From positions 3,492,501-3,556,500 of the forward strand of contig NC_019748.1 in assembly GCF_000317575.1 (NCBI RefSeq): a stretch of 64,000 bases of DNA. The letters are read 5' to 3'. Position 1 is the first letter of the stretch, and every line of letters starts with the position of its first letter. Source of the stretch: Stanieria cyanosphaera PCC 7437. Its GTDB lineage: Bacteria > Cyanobacteriota > Cyanobacteriia > Cyanobacteriales > Xenococcaceae. This document shows positions 46,919-56,513 of this stretch, piece by piece. The notes beneath the pieces were generated by a model. That model saw only the letters and a list, made by a program, of their open reading frames with translations, ran no database searches and was not told where the DNA came from. Made by a program: the position numbers and the translations under genes.

Positions 46919-48124
46919 TTAAATTATCGAAAACTTAGCCAGTATGGGTTTTAATATTTCTGCCATAGCTTCAATGCTATATTGCTTAATACATCTTTTT
47001 CTGGCTGCGATTCCTTTAGTATTAGCAGTAGAAAAATCGTTCAAAATTAACTCAAGGGTAGTGGCAATTTGCTCAGGCGAATTAGGTTCTACTAAATAAC
47101 CTGTTTCTCCCAAAATATGTGGAATATCGCCAACACAACTAGCTAAAATTGGTTTAGCCATTGCCATGCCGTCGGTTAATTTTAATGGGAATTGAGCTTG
47201 AGTCGCAGGAGAATCTCTTTGCGGAACTACAATTATATGAGCAGCAGCAATAATCTCTGGCATACTTGCTACAGGAGATTTAGGCAGTTGAATAATCCAT
47301 TTTCCCCATTTTTGTTGTAGTTGAAGGTCATAATCATCGTAAGGACTACCACCAACAATTACTAATCTCAAATCTGAACGATTCAGTTTTTCTAGAGCAA
47401 TCAGAACATCTTCTACTCCTTTATATGGTCTTGGTGCGCCAGGAAACATTAAAATCTTATAGTCGCTTAAACCATACTTAGCACGGCTAGCTTCTGAATC
47501 GTATTGAGCAGGATTAAATAAAGAGGTATCTTTGCCATTAGGAAGATAAATGCCGCCAAAGCGTTGTTGCAAAAATTGATTATGGATCGTAATAACATCA
47601 GCGCGACTGGCTAATTTCTCTATCCACTTTAGGTATAGAGGATGATCGGGATGTTTTAATTGACCTTTTGGTTGCCAAAAATCGCGAGCAATTTGTTTGG
47701 GATTAAAGTCATATTTCCATTTGTCTCCACCATGCCAACTTAATTCCCAATCATCAATATCTAAAATTAAAGGACGACCAGTAAAATTTTTTTTAATCAG
47801 TGCTAGACCAAAACTACTAGGTTTTAATTTAACGGCATAAATTATCTTGCCATTAATTTGATGAATTAATTTGGATGCTGCCTGAAAAAATCCTGAATGA
47901 GATTGACAAGGAAAAGAAATAATCGGAAATGCTGAGTTTGCGATCGCTGAAGATTTTTCACCAAAAGCTACTCCCAACATTTCTACATCATAGTCAAGTT
48001 GACGAAGTGCTTGTGCCAAAAGGAAAGGACGTATTGCACCACCCCATCTACCAGCCCCACTACTAGACAGATCGCTGACAACTATAGAAATTTTAGGTTT
48101 TCGGTCTTGTGCAGGGAAAGTCAT
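46919..48124 (-). CDS. Family-4-type glycosyltransferase
   Basis: A 401-aa GT-B glycosyltransferase with an N-terminal GRWGGAIRPFLLAQALRQLDY motif. The C-terminal donor-site region is recognised by ILMFPGAPRPYKGVEDVLIAL and VVPQRDSPATQAQFPLKLTDGMAMAKPILAS. It heads the three-gene minus-strand cluster (26 bases to the ABC exporter), and its start codon is ATG 48124. The substrate is unknown; a role in surface polysaccharide or glycolipid is inferred from the context. Confidence 0.85.
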   Translation of the reverse strand: MTFPAQDRKPKISIVVSDLSSSGAGRWGGAIRPFLLAQALRQLDYDVEMLGVAFGEKSSAIANSAFPIISFPCQSHSGFFQAASKLIHQINGKIIYAVKLKPSSFGLALIKKNFTGRPLILDIDDWELSWHGGDKWKYDFNPKQIARDFWQPKGQLKHPDHPLYLKWIEKLASRADVITIHNQFLQQRFGGIYLPNGKDTSLFNPAQYDSEASRAKYGLSDYKILMFPGAPRPYKGVEDVLIALEKLNRSDLRLVIVGGSPYDDYDLQLQQKWGKWIIQLPKSPVASMPEIIAAAHIIVVPQRDSPATQAQFPLKLTDGMAMAKPILASCVGDIPHILGETGYLVEPNSPEQIATTLELILNDFSTANTKGIAARKRCIKQYSIEAMAEILKPILAKFSII

Positions 48125-48199
48125 TTCACTTACCAGTTATCAGTTATCAGTTACTACTGACTTTTAGTCAGTAGCTTGTAATCAGAAATATTTTTGAGA

Positions 48200-48335
48200 T
48201 TTTCCTCTTTTTAAGAGGAGGCTTGTAACCTATTTCTTTTGGTGAACATTACCCTGCTTATGATAGGCAGACGGGGTTTTCAAGGACTCAAAGTAAATTC
48301 GAGTCACAGCCCCTCGGCTTGCGTTCACTTCGTCA
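48200..48335 (+). ncRNA. Orphan omega-RNA-like structured RNA (HEARO type)
   Basis: A compact fold is visible: hairpin CCTCTT/AAGAGG (48204-48218), then GTGAAC (48242-48247) paired with distant GTTCAC (48323-48328). Inside are hairpin CTGC/GCAG (48254-48270), GGGG (48273) paired with CCCC (48310), and hairpin GACTC/GAGTC (48285-48305). The sequence after the GGGG (TTTTCAAGGACTCA) and CAGCCCCTCGG resembles the IscB-associated HEARO/omega RNA as I recall it. No iscB or tnpB gene is near. Borders are estimates; the family call should be confirmed with a covariance model. Confidence 0.6.
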
Positions 48336-48440
48336 AGATATTTATCTCACTTGTAACCGATTAATGTTAACTATCTCCCTAACATAATGGAATATACTTA
48401 CCTGAAACGTCGAGAGGGAACTTACCTAAAGGAGATAAAA

Positions 48441-49214
48441 ATGCTGATCAAAACAATTCCTGCTTTGTCAGATAATTATATTTTTTTGCTTTACGATCTA
48501 GAACAAAAAATCGCAGCAGTAGTCGATCCGGCCGAAGCTGAATCTGTTTTACAAGCTTTACAAAAACTAAAGGTTGAACTAGTAGCTATCTTTAATACTC
48601 ACCATCATTTCGATCATGTAGGCGGAAATCGACAACTAATCAAACATTTTCCCAATCTCTGCGTTTATGGAGGAAAAAAAGACCAAGGTAGGATTCCTGG
48701 ACAACAAGTTTTTTTAGAAGCAGGAGATACGGTTGAATTTGCTGGTAGATTAGCTCAAATCTTTTTTGTTCCTGGACATACCCGCGCTCATATTGCTTAT
48801 TATTTTCCGCCTCTCAATCAGGAAGATACGGGAGAGTTATTTTGTGGTGATACTTTATTTGCTGGTGGTTGTGGTCGTTTGTTTGAAGGTACTCCCGAAC
48901 AAATGGTTGCTTCTCTTAGTCAGTTAAGACAATTAAGCGATCGCACTCGCGTCTGGTGCGCTCATGAATATACACTTAAAAATCTTCAATTTGCTTTAAC
49001 TGTTGATAGTCATAATCCTGATTTACAAAAACGATTTACAGAAGTTCAACAGGCCCGTCGTCGCCAAGAAGCTACAGTTCCTTCTAACTTAGGAATTGAA
49101 AAATTGACTAATCCTTTTTTACGGTGGGATGATTCAGCTTTACAAGCAGCTACGGGGATGAAACAAGCAGCTAGAGTCTTTGGCAAGTTGAGAGTCATGA
49201 AGGATCAGTTTTAA
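48441..49214 (+). CDS. gloB: Hydroxyacylglutathione hydrolase (glyoxalase II)
   Basis: GloB hydrolyses S-D-lactoylglutathione, the second step of methylglyoxal detoxification. The 257-aa metallo-beta-lactamase-fold protein has the metal-binding [10 protein letters not shown] (about 52-61), [13 protein letters not shown] and the C-terminal helical domain. A strong AAAGGAGATAAAA stands just before ATG 48441; the longer frame at 48387 adds 18 residues that lie before the family core. The omega-RNA-like element is just upstream and may share or affect its leader. Confidence 0.95.
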   Translation: MLIKTIPALSDNYIFLLYDLEQKIAAVVDPAEAESVLQALQKLKVELVAIFNTHHHFDHVGGNRQLIKHFPNLCVYGGKKDQGRIPGQQVFLEAGDTVEFAGRLAQIFFVPGHTRAHIAYYFPPLNQEDTGELFCGDTLFAGGCGRLFEGTPEQMVASLSQLRQLSDRTRVWCAHEYTLKNLQFALTVDSHNPDLQKRFTEVQQARRRQEATVPSNLGIEKLTNPFLRWDDSALQAATGMKQAARVFGKLRVMKDQF

Positions 49215-49857
49215 GTTTTAGCAATAGCTAATATGTCACTTAAGTAATTGGCACTAGTACTTATAATTAAAGTTTTGTAAAGTAAAAATAGAAGTTTTTG
49301 GCAACAGTTACTATTTGGTAAGCATTTGAGTGTTTTTGAAGATTTTTTAGTCAAAACAAGCCGAATATATAATACGATATCAGACTTTGATGTATATATT
49401 TTTGTAATATAAGCGTAAAAGCCTCGAAGCTACGTAGTCAAAAAAACTGAATTTACATTACTAAACATATAAAATTTAAAAGTTAAGTTAAAAAGTTATT
49501 AACATAAATTATTCATATTGCTTTTATATTAAGTTGTAAAATTGTGGAAAAAGACAAAACAAATTTAGAGATCAATTCTTTTCTTTGAAAAATTTTCGCT
49601 TGTCTTTAATTGAATAATTTTGATTAATTTAACTTTGAAGAGAATGAGATTATTTTAATTGGGAAATTTTGCTAGATTATGTTTTTTTTGTTTACTTAAT
49701 TTTGTTTCTCGAGCTTATTTTTCCTAATAATTAATTTAAGCTAAAAATTGATTGAACTCTAAGTTGTAATTTTGATAATTTATTCTTGAGAAGATAGTTG
49801 AATCAATATGATATGATATATAGTTCTGTCATATTTAATTTTGTTATTTAGAGGACA
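49215..49857. other. Gene-free AT-rich leader of rplI
   Basis: No coding sequence is supported in these 643 bases. The region is very AT-rich and lacks HIP1 octamers. One TGTGGAAAA DnaA-box-like site lies at about 49542-49550. Near the rplI start a TTGAATC...TATATAG pattern around 49798-49825 could be a promoter. No riboswitch or hairpin of note was recognised. Confidence 0.5.
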
Positions 49858-50316
49858 ATGGGCAAGCGCGTACAAGTAGTTTTAAATCAAAATATTAGTA
49901 AACTGGGCAAAAACGGAGATTTAGTCGAAGTTGCTCCTGGTTATGCTCGCAATTATCTTCTACCACAGGGTTTAGCCGTAGTAGCAACTACTGGAATTCT
50001 CAAACAAGTAGAACAAAGAAGAGAAAAAGAAAGACAACAAAAGTTAGCCGAAAAACAGGAAGCAGAATCTCGGAAAACTGCCTTAAAAACTATTGGTCGC
50101 TTAGTAATTCGTAAGCAAGTTGGTGAAAAAGACGCTATTTTTGGTACTGTAACAGCACAAGAAGTAGCAGATGTCATTAAAGAACAAGCTGGATTGGAAG
50201 TAGACAAACGAGGCATTAGCGTGCCAGAAATTGGCAAGATTGGTCATTACCCAGTCGATGTTAAATTACACCCAGAAGTTACTGCAACTGTTGAGATTGA
50301 AGTTGCTTCTCTCTAA
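49858..50316 (+). CDS. rplI: Ribosomal protein L9
   Basis: L9 binds 23S rRNA with its N-terminal domain and has a long helix linking to a C-terminal domain. The 152-aa protein has the typical opening [38 protein letters not shown], the charged helix [17 protein letters not shown] and the C-terminal [24 protein letters not shown] lies 4 bases before the ATG. In many cyanobacteria dnaB follows; here a terminator and a convergent HEAT-repeat gene follow instead. Confidence 0.97.
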   Translation: MGKRVQVVLNQNISKLGKNGDLVEVAPGYARNYLLPQGLAVVATTGILKQVEQRREKERQQKLAEKQEAESRKTALKTIGRLVIRKQVGEKDAIFGTVTAQEVADVIKEQAGLEVDKRGISVPEIGKIGHYPVDVKLHPEVTATVEIEVASL

Positions 50317-50345
50317 GTTGAGATTTTGAAAATTTGATTATTGAA

Positions 50346-50390
50346 AAAGGGAGTTGCCAATTACCTCGTATTATCAGCAACTCCTTTGTT
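50346..50390 (+). terminator. Intrinsic terminator of rplI
   Basis: AAAGGGAGTTGC and GCAACTCCTTT make a strong stem (one extra G on the left side) with a 19-base loop and a following T-rich run. It lies 29 bases after the rplI stop. Confidence 0.85.
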
Positions 50391-50517
50391 ATTCTTGATT
50401 AGATATACTTAAAACAGTGACCAGTTATCAGTGAACAATAAACTATCCACAATCAACCAGCAACGATTAACAAAAACTGAAGTATTAAATATACCCTCAT
50501 ATCTCAGCGAGATTAAG

Positions 50518-51729
50518 TTAAGCTATTTTTTTTAAAGCTGCGATCGCATGAAGTTTAACTATTTGTTCTGGATCGGCTGCCAATTCATTTAACATCACAA
50601 AAGCCTGATCATTTTTCAATTCTCCTAAAGAAGTAGCCAGCTTTTGTTTAAGTTGATTCGACATTGTTTCTTTACTATTATTTTGCCAAAAATGTAGGAG
50701 AATTTTAACAGCTTGCGGTTTTAAACTAGGTTTAGTAATTCTCCCTAAAAGGTTAATAATTTCTACTTGAATTGATTGATTTTCTCTAAATAATGCTTGT
50801 TCTAAATACACTAAAGCTAGTTTAGTTTTACTCCAACTCAAAGCTTTAAGTAAATCCAATTTTAAATTTGTTGGTGTAACTTCAGAAATAAGTACTTGAT
50901 TTAAAGCTTGAATTGCTTGATCGCTTTTCATTCTGGCTAAAGTTGAAGCGGTTTGACGACAAACTTCTAAATTAAAATCGTATAGTAAGGGACTAATGAT
51001 TTCTACTAAATTCAATTCCTGACATAAATCGGCACGAAATCCCAAACTAATCACCGCTTCTTTTCTGACAGTAGCATTCAGATCTTGTAAAGCTTCGATT
51101 AAAACAGGAGGAATGCGTTGATCGTGAAAACTACCAAGAGCTTCAATTGCGATCGCCCGAATAGCTGGTTGTTGATCTTTGACTACTTGAAGTAAAGCAG
51201 GAATAGTTTCTGGATGACGAATTTGTGCTAAAGCAGTAACTACTAATAAACGATATTCTGGATGGTTTAATAAATTAGTTAAACTTTCAATGGCAGTTAC
51301 TCCAATCTGAGCTAAAGCTTCTGTTGCCATCAAAGCTAATTCTTCTTCTGAATTTTGCAGCAATTTAATTAAAGCAAAAATAACTTCAGGACTGTTAAAC
51401 TCAGCCAAAATTCTACAGGTAAACCAACGTATTTCTAAATCTACGTTTTCATCTTCTAAAACTTTAATCAAAGGCTTAATAACACTAGTTCCGATCACAA
51501 CAAAAATTTTATTAACTTCCCAACGAAGTTGAAAATCACCGTAAAATAAAACGTTTAAAGCCAAAGCAATAAATTGATCTTCTAACTGTTTTTCTAAACA
51601 AACACCTCGATTTTGTCGTAAAAGAAGTTGTTGTAAATAATAATTAACTTGTAACCAATTTTTAGCTTCGGCTGCGAGGTAGGCATTATGAAATAATTGC
51701 TCGATTGATAAATTCTGGTTATTACTCAT
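50518..51729 (-). CDS. HEAT-repeat protein
   Basis: A 403-aa protein of helical repeats with PBS lyase-type HEAT units (for example EALGSFHDQRIPPVLIEALQD, ALAQIRHPETIPALLQVV). It is likely a scaffold or a binding partner. In cyanobacteria such units also occur in phycobilin lyases, but no lyase-specific catalytic region can be identified here, and no phycobiliprotein gene is near. Full length; function unknown. Confidence 0.75.
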   Translation of the reverse strand: MSNNQNLSIEQLFHNAYLAAEAKNWLQVNYYLQQLLLRQNRGVCLEKQLEDQFIALALNVLFYGDFQLRWEVNKIFVVIGTSVIKPLIKVLEDENVDLEIRWFTCRILAEFNSPEVIFALIKLLQNSEEELALMATEALAQIGVTAIESLTNLLNHPEYRLLVVTALAQIRHPETIPALLQVVKDQQPAIRAIAIEALGSFHDQRIPPVLIEALQDLNATVRKEAVISLGFRADLCQELNLVEIISPLLYDFNLEVCRQTASTLARMKSDQAIQALNQVLISEVTPTNLKLDLLKALSWSKTKLALVYLEQALFRENQSIQVEIINLLGRITKPSLKPQAVKILLHFWQNNSKETMSNQLKQKLATSLGELKNDQAFVMLNELAADPEQIVKLHAIAALKKIA

Positions 51730-51777
51730 AGTTGTTAAATTAAACAGAAATAATACAATTTTGCTGCTGTTTTGCAG

Positions 51778-51836
51778 TCGCTTATGCGTTACTCGGATAC
51801 GAACTTCTTTGAGCGTCGAAGACTAGCCGAGATCGG
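51778..51836. repeat. GC-richer structured patch upstream of proB
   Basis: ACTCGG (51791) pairs with CCGAGA (51827), and CTTC/GAAG arms lie inside. The patch stands out in an AT-rich 270-base gap between the HEAT-repeat and proB genes. It may be a copy of a dispersed repeat or a small RNA; nothing further is known. Confidence 0.4.
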
Positions 51837-52000
51837 ATAATTGGGGTTAAAAATCTTGGTAAACTATCGTTTGTCTGCAATTGTGACAGTAAAAATAAAT
51901 TTTTATTTAACTTCTAGTGTTCACGATTATGACTATTTATTGCAAATTAATATGCATTAAACCAATCAAATTTATGTAATACCTACATTTAGATTTAAAT

Positions 52001-53113
52001 ATGTCTGAATCACAAACTATCGTCATTAAAATCGGTACATCTAGTTTAACCAAAGCAACAGGACAAATTGCCGTAGCTACTATAGCTTCTTTAGTAGAAA
52101 CCCTTACCTCTTTACGTTCTGATGGTCATCGAGTTGTATTAGTTTCTTCTGGTGCAGTGGGAGTAGGATGTGCCAGATTAAACCTTAAAGAAAGACCCCG
52201 TAAAATAGCAGTTAAACAAGCTGTTGCTGCTGTTGGTCAAGGTCGTTTGATGCGTATTTATGATGATCTTTTTTCCAGTTTACAGCAACCGATTGCTCAA
52301 GTTCTTCTAACTCGTCGAGAATTAATGGAAAGAACTTCTTATGTGAATGCTTTTAATACTTTTATTGCTTTATTAGAATTAGGAGTTATTCCAATTGTTA
52401 ATGAAAACGATACTGTCGCAATAGATGAATTAAAATTTGGCGATAACGATACTTTATCTGCTTTAGTTGCCAGTTTAATTGAAGCTGATTGGTTATTTAT
52501 TTTAACTGATGTAGACCGCTTATATTCAGCAGATCCCCGTCTGAATCCTGATGCTCAACCGATTGAATTAGTAGGAAGTGCCGAATTTAAACAATTACAA
52601 GTAGAAGCAGGAGGCAACGGAAGTCAATGGGGAACTGGTGGTATGGCAACCAAACTCGCTGCTGCACGTATTGCTACATCTTCAGGAGTTAGAACTGTCA
52701 TTACTCAGGGAAAGCAACCACAAAATATTCTTCAAATTATCCAAGGAGAACCTTTAGGAACACAATTTGAACCCCAATCAAGAGCAGATAACGCTCGCAA
52801 GCGTTGGATTAATTATGGTTTAATTCCTATGGGTAAATTGTATCTAGATCGTGGTGCTGTTAAAGCTATTTGTCAACAAGGTAAATCATTATTGCCTGCG
52901 GGAATTATCAAAATAGAAGGAGATTTTGTTGCTTCTGATGCAGTGCAACTGTGTGATGGAGAAGGTAGAGAAATTGGCAGAGGCTTAGTTAACTATAGCA
53001 GTACAGAAATAACTCAAATTAAAGGACACCATTCCGAAAAAATTGCCCAAATTTTAGGTTATGAAGGAGCAGATACTGTAGTTCATCGCAATAATTTAAT
53101 CATTAAAGATTAA
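52001..53113 (+). CDS. proB: Glutamate 5-kinase
   Basis: ProB phosphorylates glutamate in the first step of proline synthesis and is feedback-inhibited by proline. The 370-aa protein has the amino-acid kinase domain ([50 protein letters not shown]) and a C-terminal PUA domain (about 280-365). The start ATG 52001 is right before the family core; no strong Shine-Dalgarno is seen. No proA is next to it. Confidence 0.96.
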   Translation: MSESQTIVIKIGTSSLTKATGQIAVATIASLVETLTSLRSDGHRVVLVSSGAVGVGCARLNLKERPRKIAVKQAVAAVGQGRLMRIYDDLFSSLQQPIAQVLLTRRELMERTSYVNAFNTFIALLELGVIPIVNENDTVAIDELKFGDNDTLSALVASLIEADWLFILTDVDRLYSADPRLNPDAQPIELVGSAEFKQLQVEAGGNGSQWGTGGMATKLAAARIATSSGVRTVITQGKQPQNILQIIQGEPLGTQFEPQSRADNARKRWINYGLIPMGKLYLDRGAVKAICQQGKSLLPAGIIKIEGDFVASDAVQLCDGEGREIGRGLVNYSSTEITQIKGHHSEKIAQILGYEGADTVVHRNNLIIKD

Positions 53114-53226
53114 AAATTAATTTTTAGAACTAGATGATAAGCAGTCATGCAAAATTAAATACACTGATGAAGAAAAAACTAGGAACAGAAAATCGTCATC
53201 ACTTAGCAGCTATCAAATTAATTTTG

Positions 53227-53268
53227 AACTATGTACAGACGCGACATATCGAGTCTCTAACTATGAAC
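53227..53268. repeat. Dispersed palindromic repeat copy 5 (degenerate)
   Basis: GTACAGACGCGAC and CGAGTCTCTAAC match the family arms; the tail is altered (AACTATGAAC). It lies in the gap after proB, inside a short open frame that I do not accept as a gene. Confidence 0.5.
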
Positions 53269-53370
53269 TATTTTTTTTGTGTAATTGATTCTGCCTATTT
53301 ACTTATTGCCTCTCTGGTCAAGAGCGATCGCAAATATGCCTTGTCTGAGGCAAAACCGCTTTTAATCTTC

Positions 53371-53535
53371 TCAATCAATATGATAATTTTGGCGTAAATT
53401 TAATTCAGTCTGCTTAAGCTGACGTAATTTTTCTTCTTTTTCTTTAGTCAGAATCGAATTTTGATATTCTAAATAGATAATCTTCTGTTGAATTTTAGCG
53501 ATTTTTAAAACAATTGTGGCAGTATGAACAATCAT
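53371..53535 (-). CDS. Small coiled-coil-like hypothetical protein (54 aa)
   Basis: A 54-residue frame from ATG 53535 to TGA 53371. It reads as a hydrophobic start (MIVHTATIVLKIAKIQQK) and a Lys/Glu-rich helix (NSILTKEKEEKLRQLKQTE), which could be a coiled coil. It lies 133 bases from the M41-like gene on the same strand. It has no recognised relatives and is offered with modest confidence. Confidence 0.35.
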   Translation of the reverse strand: MIVHTATIVLKIAKIQQKIIYLEYQNSILTKEKEEKLRQLKQTELNLRQNYHID

Positions 53536-53667
53536 TTTTGCTATCTTAGTAATCTATCGCCCTCGACTATAATTCAACTAAAACTAAGCTGCTATGCTTT
53601 TAATTTTGGTATCGATCAAAAGATCGAATAATAAAAAAATACTTTTGCTATTTAAAAGCAGTCAATC

Positions 53668-54339
53668 TTAACAATTATCTTGAATAATTTGACAACATTC
53701 TACTACTGAAGCTCTTTGTTCCATCGCCGTTACCAACGCTTGATAGGCATTTTGATGTCGTTCAATAATACTTGTTGCCTGTATTTGCGCCCAACGTTGT
53801 TTTTGAGCATAGCCTATTTCTGGTAACCCTGCTAAACTTAAAGCCAAACGTAATTGTTCACAATCTTCTTGTCCGCCTTCTGCATTTCCATAAACTAACT
53901 TTTCCGCAGCAATTCCTGCCATCCACACTGTACAAAATCTGTCAAGAGTTAAACGCATCTCCTCAAAGTTAATTGGTTTGGTCGTTAACTCTTGAGTATT
54001 AAAAGCTACTCCACCTCTACCTGGTTGTCCTTGTTTTAAAGCTTCCCAAGCAGTCAAACTATAACCAGTTACAGGAATACCCAGAAAATAAGCAGTTAAA
54101 AAATGACCTGCTTCATGATGAATAACTCGTTGACGTTGCTGAGGTGTTGAAAAAACGTCTAATAATAAAGTTACTCCGCGATTATTCCAACTAAGAGTGT
54201 CTACAGTTGCTAAACCCATAATACCAAGGGTAGCCATAGCAGGAATAGTAGGGGAAATGTTGAGTATAGGCCCAAGTAAACAAGAAAGGGTCATTGTAAA
54301 TACCCCGATCGCAATTATATTTAAAGCAGTTTGTTGCAT
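53668..54339 (-). CDS. Stand-alone M41 (FtsH-type) peptidase domain protein
   Basis: A 223-aa protein with one or two N-terminal membrane segments (about 5-45) and an M41-like zinc protease domain: HHEAGHFLTAYFL with HEAGH (about 75-79), and a likely third metal ligand in the GGQEDCEQLR region. No AAA domain exists, so it cannot unfold substrates the way FtsH does. Comparable stand-alone proteins are known from cyanobacteria and plastids. Whether it is active or has a regulatory role is unknown. Confidence 0.8.
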   Translation of the reverse strand: MQQTALNIIAIGVFTMTLSCLLGPILNISPTIPAMATLGIMGLATVDTLSWNNRGVTLLLDVFSTPQQRQRVIHHEAGHFLTAYFLGIPVTGYSLTAWEALKQGQPGRGGVAFNTQELTTKPINFEEMRLTLDRFCTVWMAGIAAEKLVYGNAEGGQEDCEQLRLALSLAGLPEIGYAQKQRWAQIQATSIIERHQNAYQALVTAMEQRASVVECCQIIQDNC

Positions 54340-54584
54340 CTCTATCAGTAATTATTAAAAAAGTTTGAGCTATGTAAATTAAATATATAAAATCTTAGCT
54401 AAATTTTTGTTCTTGAGTCAGAAAGATTTCAATAATCAAGTTTAAATGAAATTAAAACTGGCTCAATCAGCTACGAATAAGTCGCAATTGTGATTAAGCC
54501 AGTCGAAAAAATAGTAAAATCTTTAAGGCTTCAAAAGTTCAACTATAAGTTAAATACAACCTTAAAAAAAGAAAAACTATTCAA

Positions 54585-56111
54585 TTATGCTCCAACAGCT
54601 TCTTTAGCTGCGTACATTACTTCAAGCGTAATTTCTGCTAACCCTCTTTCACGAGCAAATTTTTCGGTATTTCGCTTCACTTTACCGCGAACAAAACCAG
54701 GAACTTTATTTAATTCTGCTTGCGCTTCTTTATTCCAATTTAAATCAGAATCAGCAGAAATACCCTTAGTAATTACTTCTTTGGTATCATGTCCGCCAAA
54801 AATTTCTAAGAGATGATCTTCCATTCCCAGAGTAAAAGAATTGTAGACTAAATCAGCAATTTGATTCGTACCTTCGTAACCGAGGTATGGTTTATAACCA
54901 ATCGGGAAGTTTTGGATATGAATTGGTGCTGCAATGACACCACAGGGGATATTCAGCCTTTTACCCACATGACGTTCCATTTGTGTACCAAAAATCGCAG
55001 CAGGTTCGAGACGTGCGATCGCGTCTCCAATTTCTCCATTATCATCACTAATTAATATTTCATCGCAGTATTCACTGACTTGTTCTCTAAACCAATCGGC
55101 ATCATACTTACAATAAGTACCAGCTAAAACAACGTGAATACCCATTTCCCTCGCCAAAATTTTTGTCATTGCTGCTGCATGGGTATTATCACCAAAAACA
55201 ACTGCTTTCTTACCAGTTAAATTTTGACAGTCAATCGAACGAGAAAACCAAGCTGCTTGAGAGACATAAAGAGTTTGTTCATTAATATACTCTTCATAAT
55301 CTACTTCTGCGCCTTGAGCATTAATAATCTGTTGAATTTTCCGCAAACAACGAGCCGTTTCCACTACTCCCATCGGCGTAATATCTACATAGGGCATTCC
55401 AAATTCTGCCTCTAAATATTTAGCCGTCATTAAACCCAATTCCCGATAAGGAACCAAATTAAACCAAGCGCGGGGTAAATTTTTCAAATTATGAACCGAA
55501 GCACCTTCGGGAATGACTTCATTAACTTCGATCCCCAAATCAGCCATCAGACGTTTTAATTCAGTGCAATCATGCTGGTTGTGAAAACCCAGAGTAGAAA
55601 TACCGATGATATTAACCGAAGGTTTAGCAGTTTTTCCTGCTGGTAACTCTTGTTTTTTACGAGCTTTATTAAGATAAAATTCTACTACCTGTTGTAAAGT
55701 GCGATCAGCTGCTTGCAATTCATTAACCCGATAATGATTAACATCGGCTAACATGACATCGCCTTGAGCATCAATTTGAGCGCGCTCTACAAAATTTTGT
55801 AAATCCTCTTGGAGAATACTAGATGTACAGGTAGGAGTAAGAATAATTAAATCAGGATGTTCTTCTCGATCTTTACGAGTAATATTATCAACAACTTTTT
55901 CTTGTGAACCTCTAGCTAAAACGTTGCGATCAACAATACTAGCTGTGACAGGAGTAAAATTACGTTCCCGTTCTAACATTGATCGCATCACATTAAAATA
56001 ATCATCTCCCAAGGGTGCGTGCATGATCGCGTGAACATTTTTAAAAGAGCTAGCAATTCGTAGTGTACCAATGTGAGCGGGTCCTGCATACATCCAGTAG
56101 GCTAATTTCAT
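54585..56111 (-). CDS. chlB: Light-independent protochlorophyllide reductase subunit B
   Basis: ChlB with ChlN forms the NB protein that receives electrons from ChlL and reduces protochlorophyllide in the dark. The 508-aa protein has the nitrogenase-like fold ([20 protein letters not shown] at the start, [45 protein letters not shown]). Its C-terminal ~60 residues ([23 protein letters not shown]) are the usual POR-type tail. GGGAGAAATCG directly before the ATG is a good binding site. chlL and chlN are not in the window. Confidence 0.98.
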   Translation of the reverse strand: MKLAYWMYAGPAHIGTLRIASSFKNVHAIMHAPLGDDYFNVMRSMLERERNFTPVTASIVDRNVLARGSQEKVVDNITRKDREEHPDLIILTPTCTSSILQEDLQNFVERAQIDAQGDVMLADVNHYRVNELQAADRTLQQVVEFYLNKARKKQELPAGKTAKPSVNIIGISTLGFHNQHDCTELKRLMADLGIEVNEVIPEGASVHNLKNLPRAWFNLVPYRELGLMTAKYLEAEFGMPYVDITPMGVVETARCLRKIQQIINAQGAEVDYEEYINEQTLYVSQAAWFSRSIDCQNLTGKKAVVFGDNTHAAAMTKILAREMGIHVVLAGTYCKYDADWFREQVSEYCDEILISDDNGEIGDAIARLEPAAIFGTQMERHVGKRLNIPCGVIAAPIHIQNFPIGYKPYLGYEGTNQIADLVYNSFTLGMEDHLLEIFGGHDTKEVITKGISADSDLNWNKEAQAELNKVPGFVRGKVKRNTEKFARERGLAEITLEVMYAAKEAVGA

Positions 56112-56463
56112 CGATTTCTCCCTTATTTATCTCTGTTTCAATACAAAGGTGTTTAAAACTTTAATTACTTGTCTTTTCTTAAGGACTGCTAACCAATCGA
56201 GATTAATTCAAACTGAAGCGCATCAAATACGAAAAAACAATTACATTTCTCTCCTCCGCTCCTTTGCCCCTCTGTTCCTTCATTAAATTTGGTTATCAAC
56301 TTTCAAGCCCTGGTTATGAATATAGGTCAGCCTGTTACCTCGACCACCACAATCCTGTTTAAGTGCAACAAATATTTATCTATGTTTAACTTTCCTTATC
56401 AACAGGTATATCTAAAGATTGATGCTTTTACTATGAAGAGTTTTGATTAGTCAAACAAAAAAA
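56112..56463. other. Gap upstream of chlB with possible leader hairpin
   Basis: No gene is supported. On the minus strand the stretch around 56325-56345 can form GGTC/GACC with a 13-base loop in the chlB leader. A purine/pyrimidine-biased part (TTTCTCTCCTCCGCTCC) lies at about 56248-56266. Regulation of chlB expression is not visible in the sequence. Confidence 0.35.
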
Positions 56464-56498
56464 AACGCCCCCCATTTCTGGAGAGCGTTTTTAATTAA
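56464..56498 (-). terminator. Intrinsic terminator of psbA
   Basis: On the minus strand AAAACGCTCTCC pairs with GGGGGGCGTTTT (two G-T pairs), followed by a T-run. It is 16 bases after the psbA stop, a strong rho-independent terminator fitting high expression. Confidence 0.9.
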
Positions 56499-56513
56499 AG
56501 ATTAACGTCGGTC

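Noticed and set aside
51730-52000. A proline-related riboswitch upstream of proB
   Set aside because: Only short stems were seen; no known riboswitch pattern is recognised.
53134-53397. An 87-residue open frame on the plus strand after proB
   Set aside because: It contains a dispersed palindromic repeat copy and has no recognisable protein pattern; the minus-strand 54-residue frame overlaps it.
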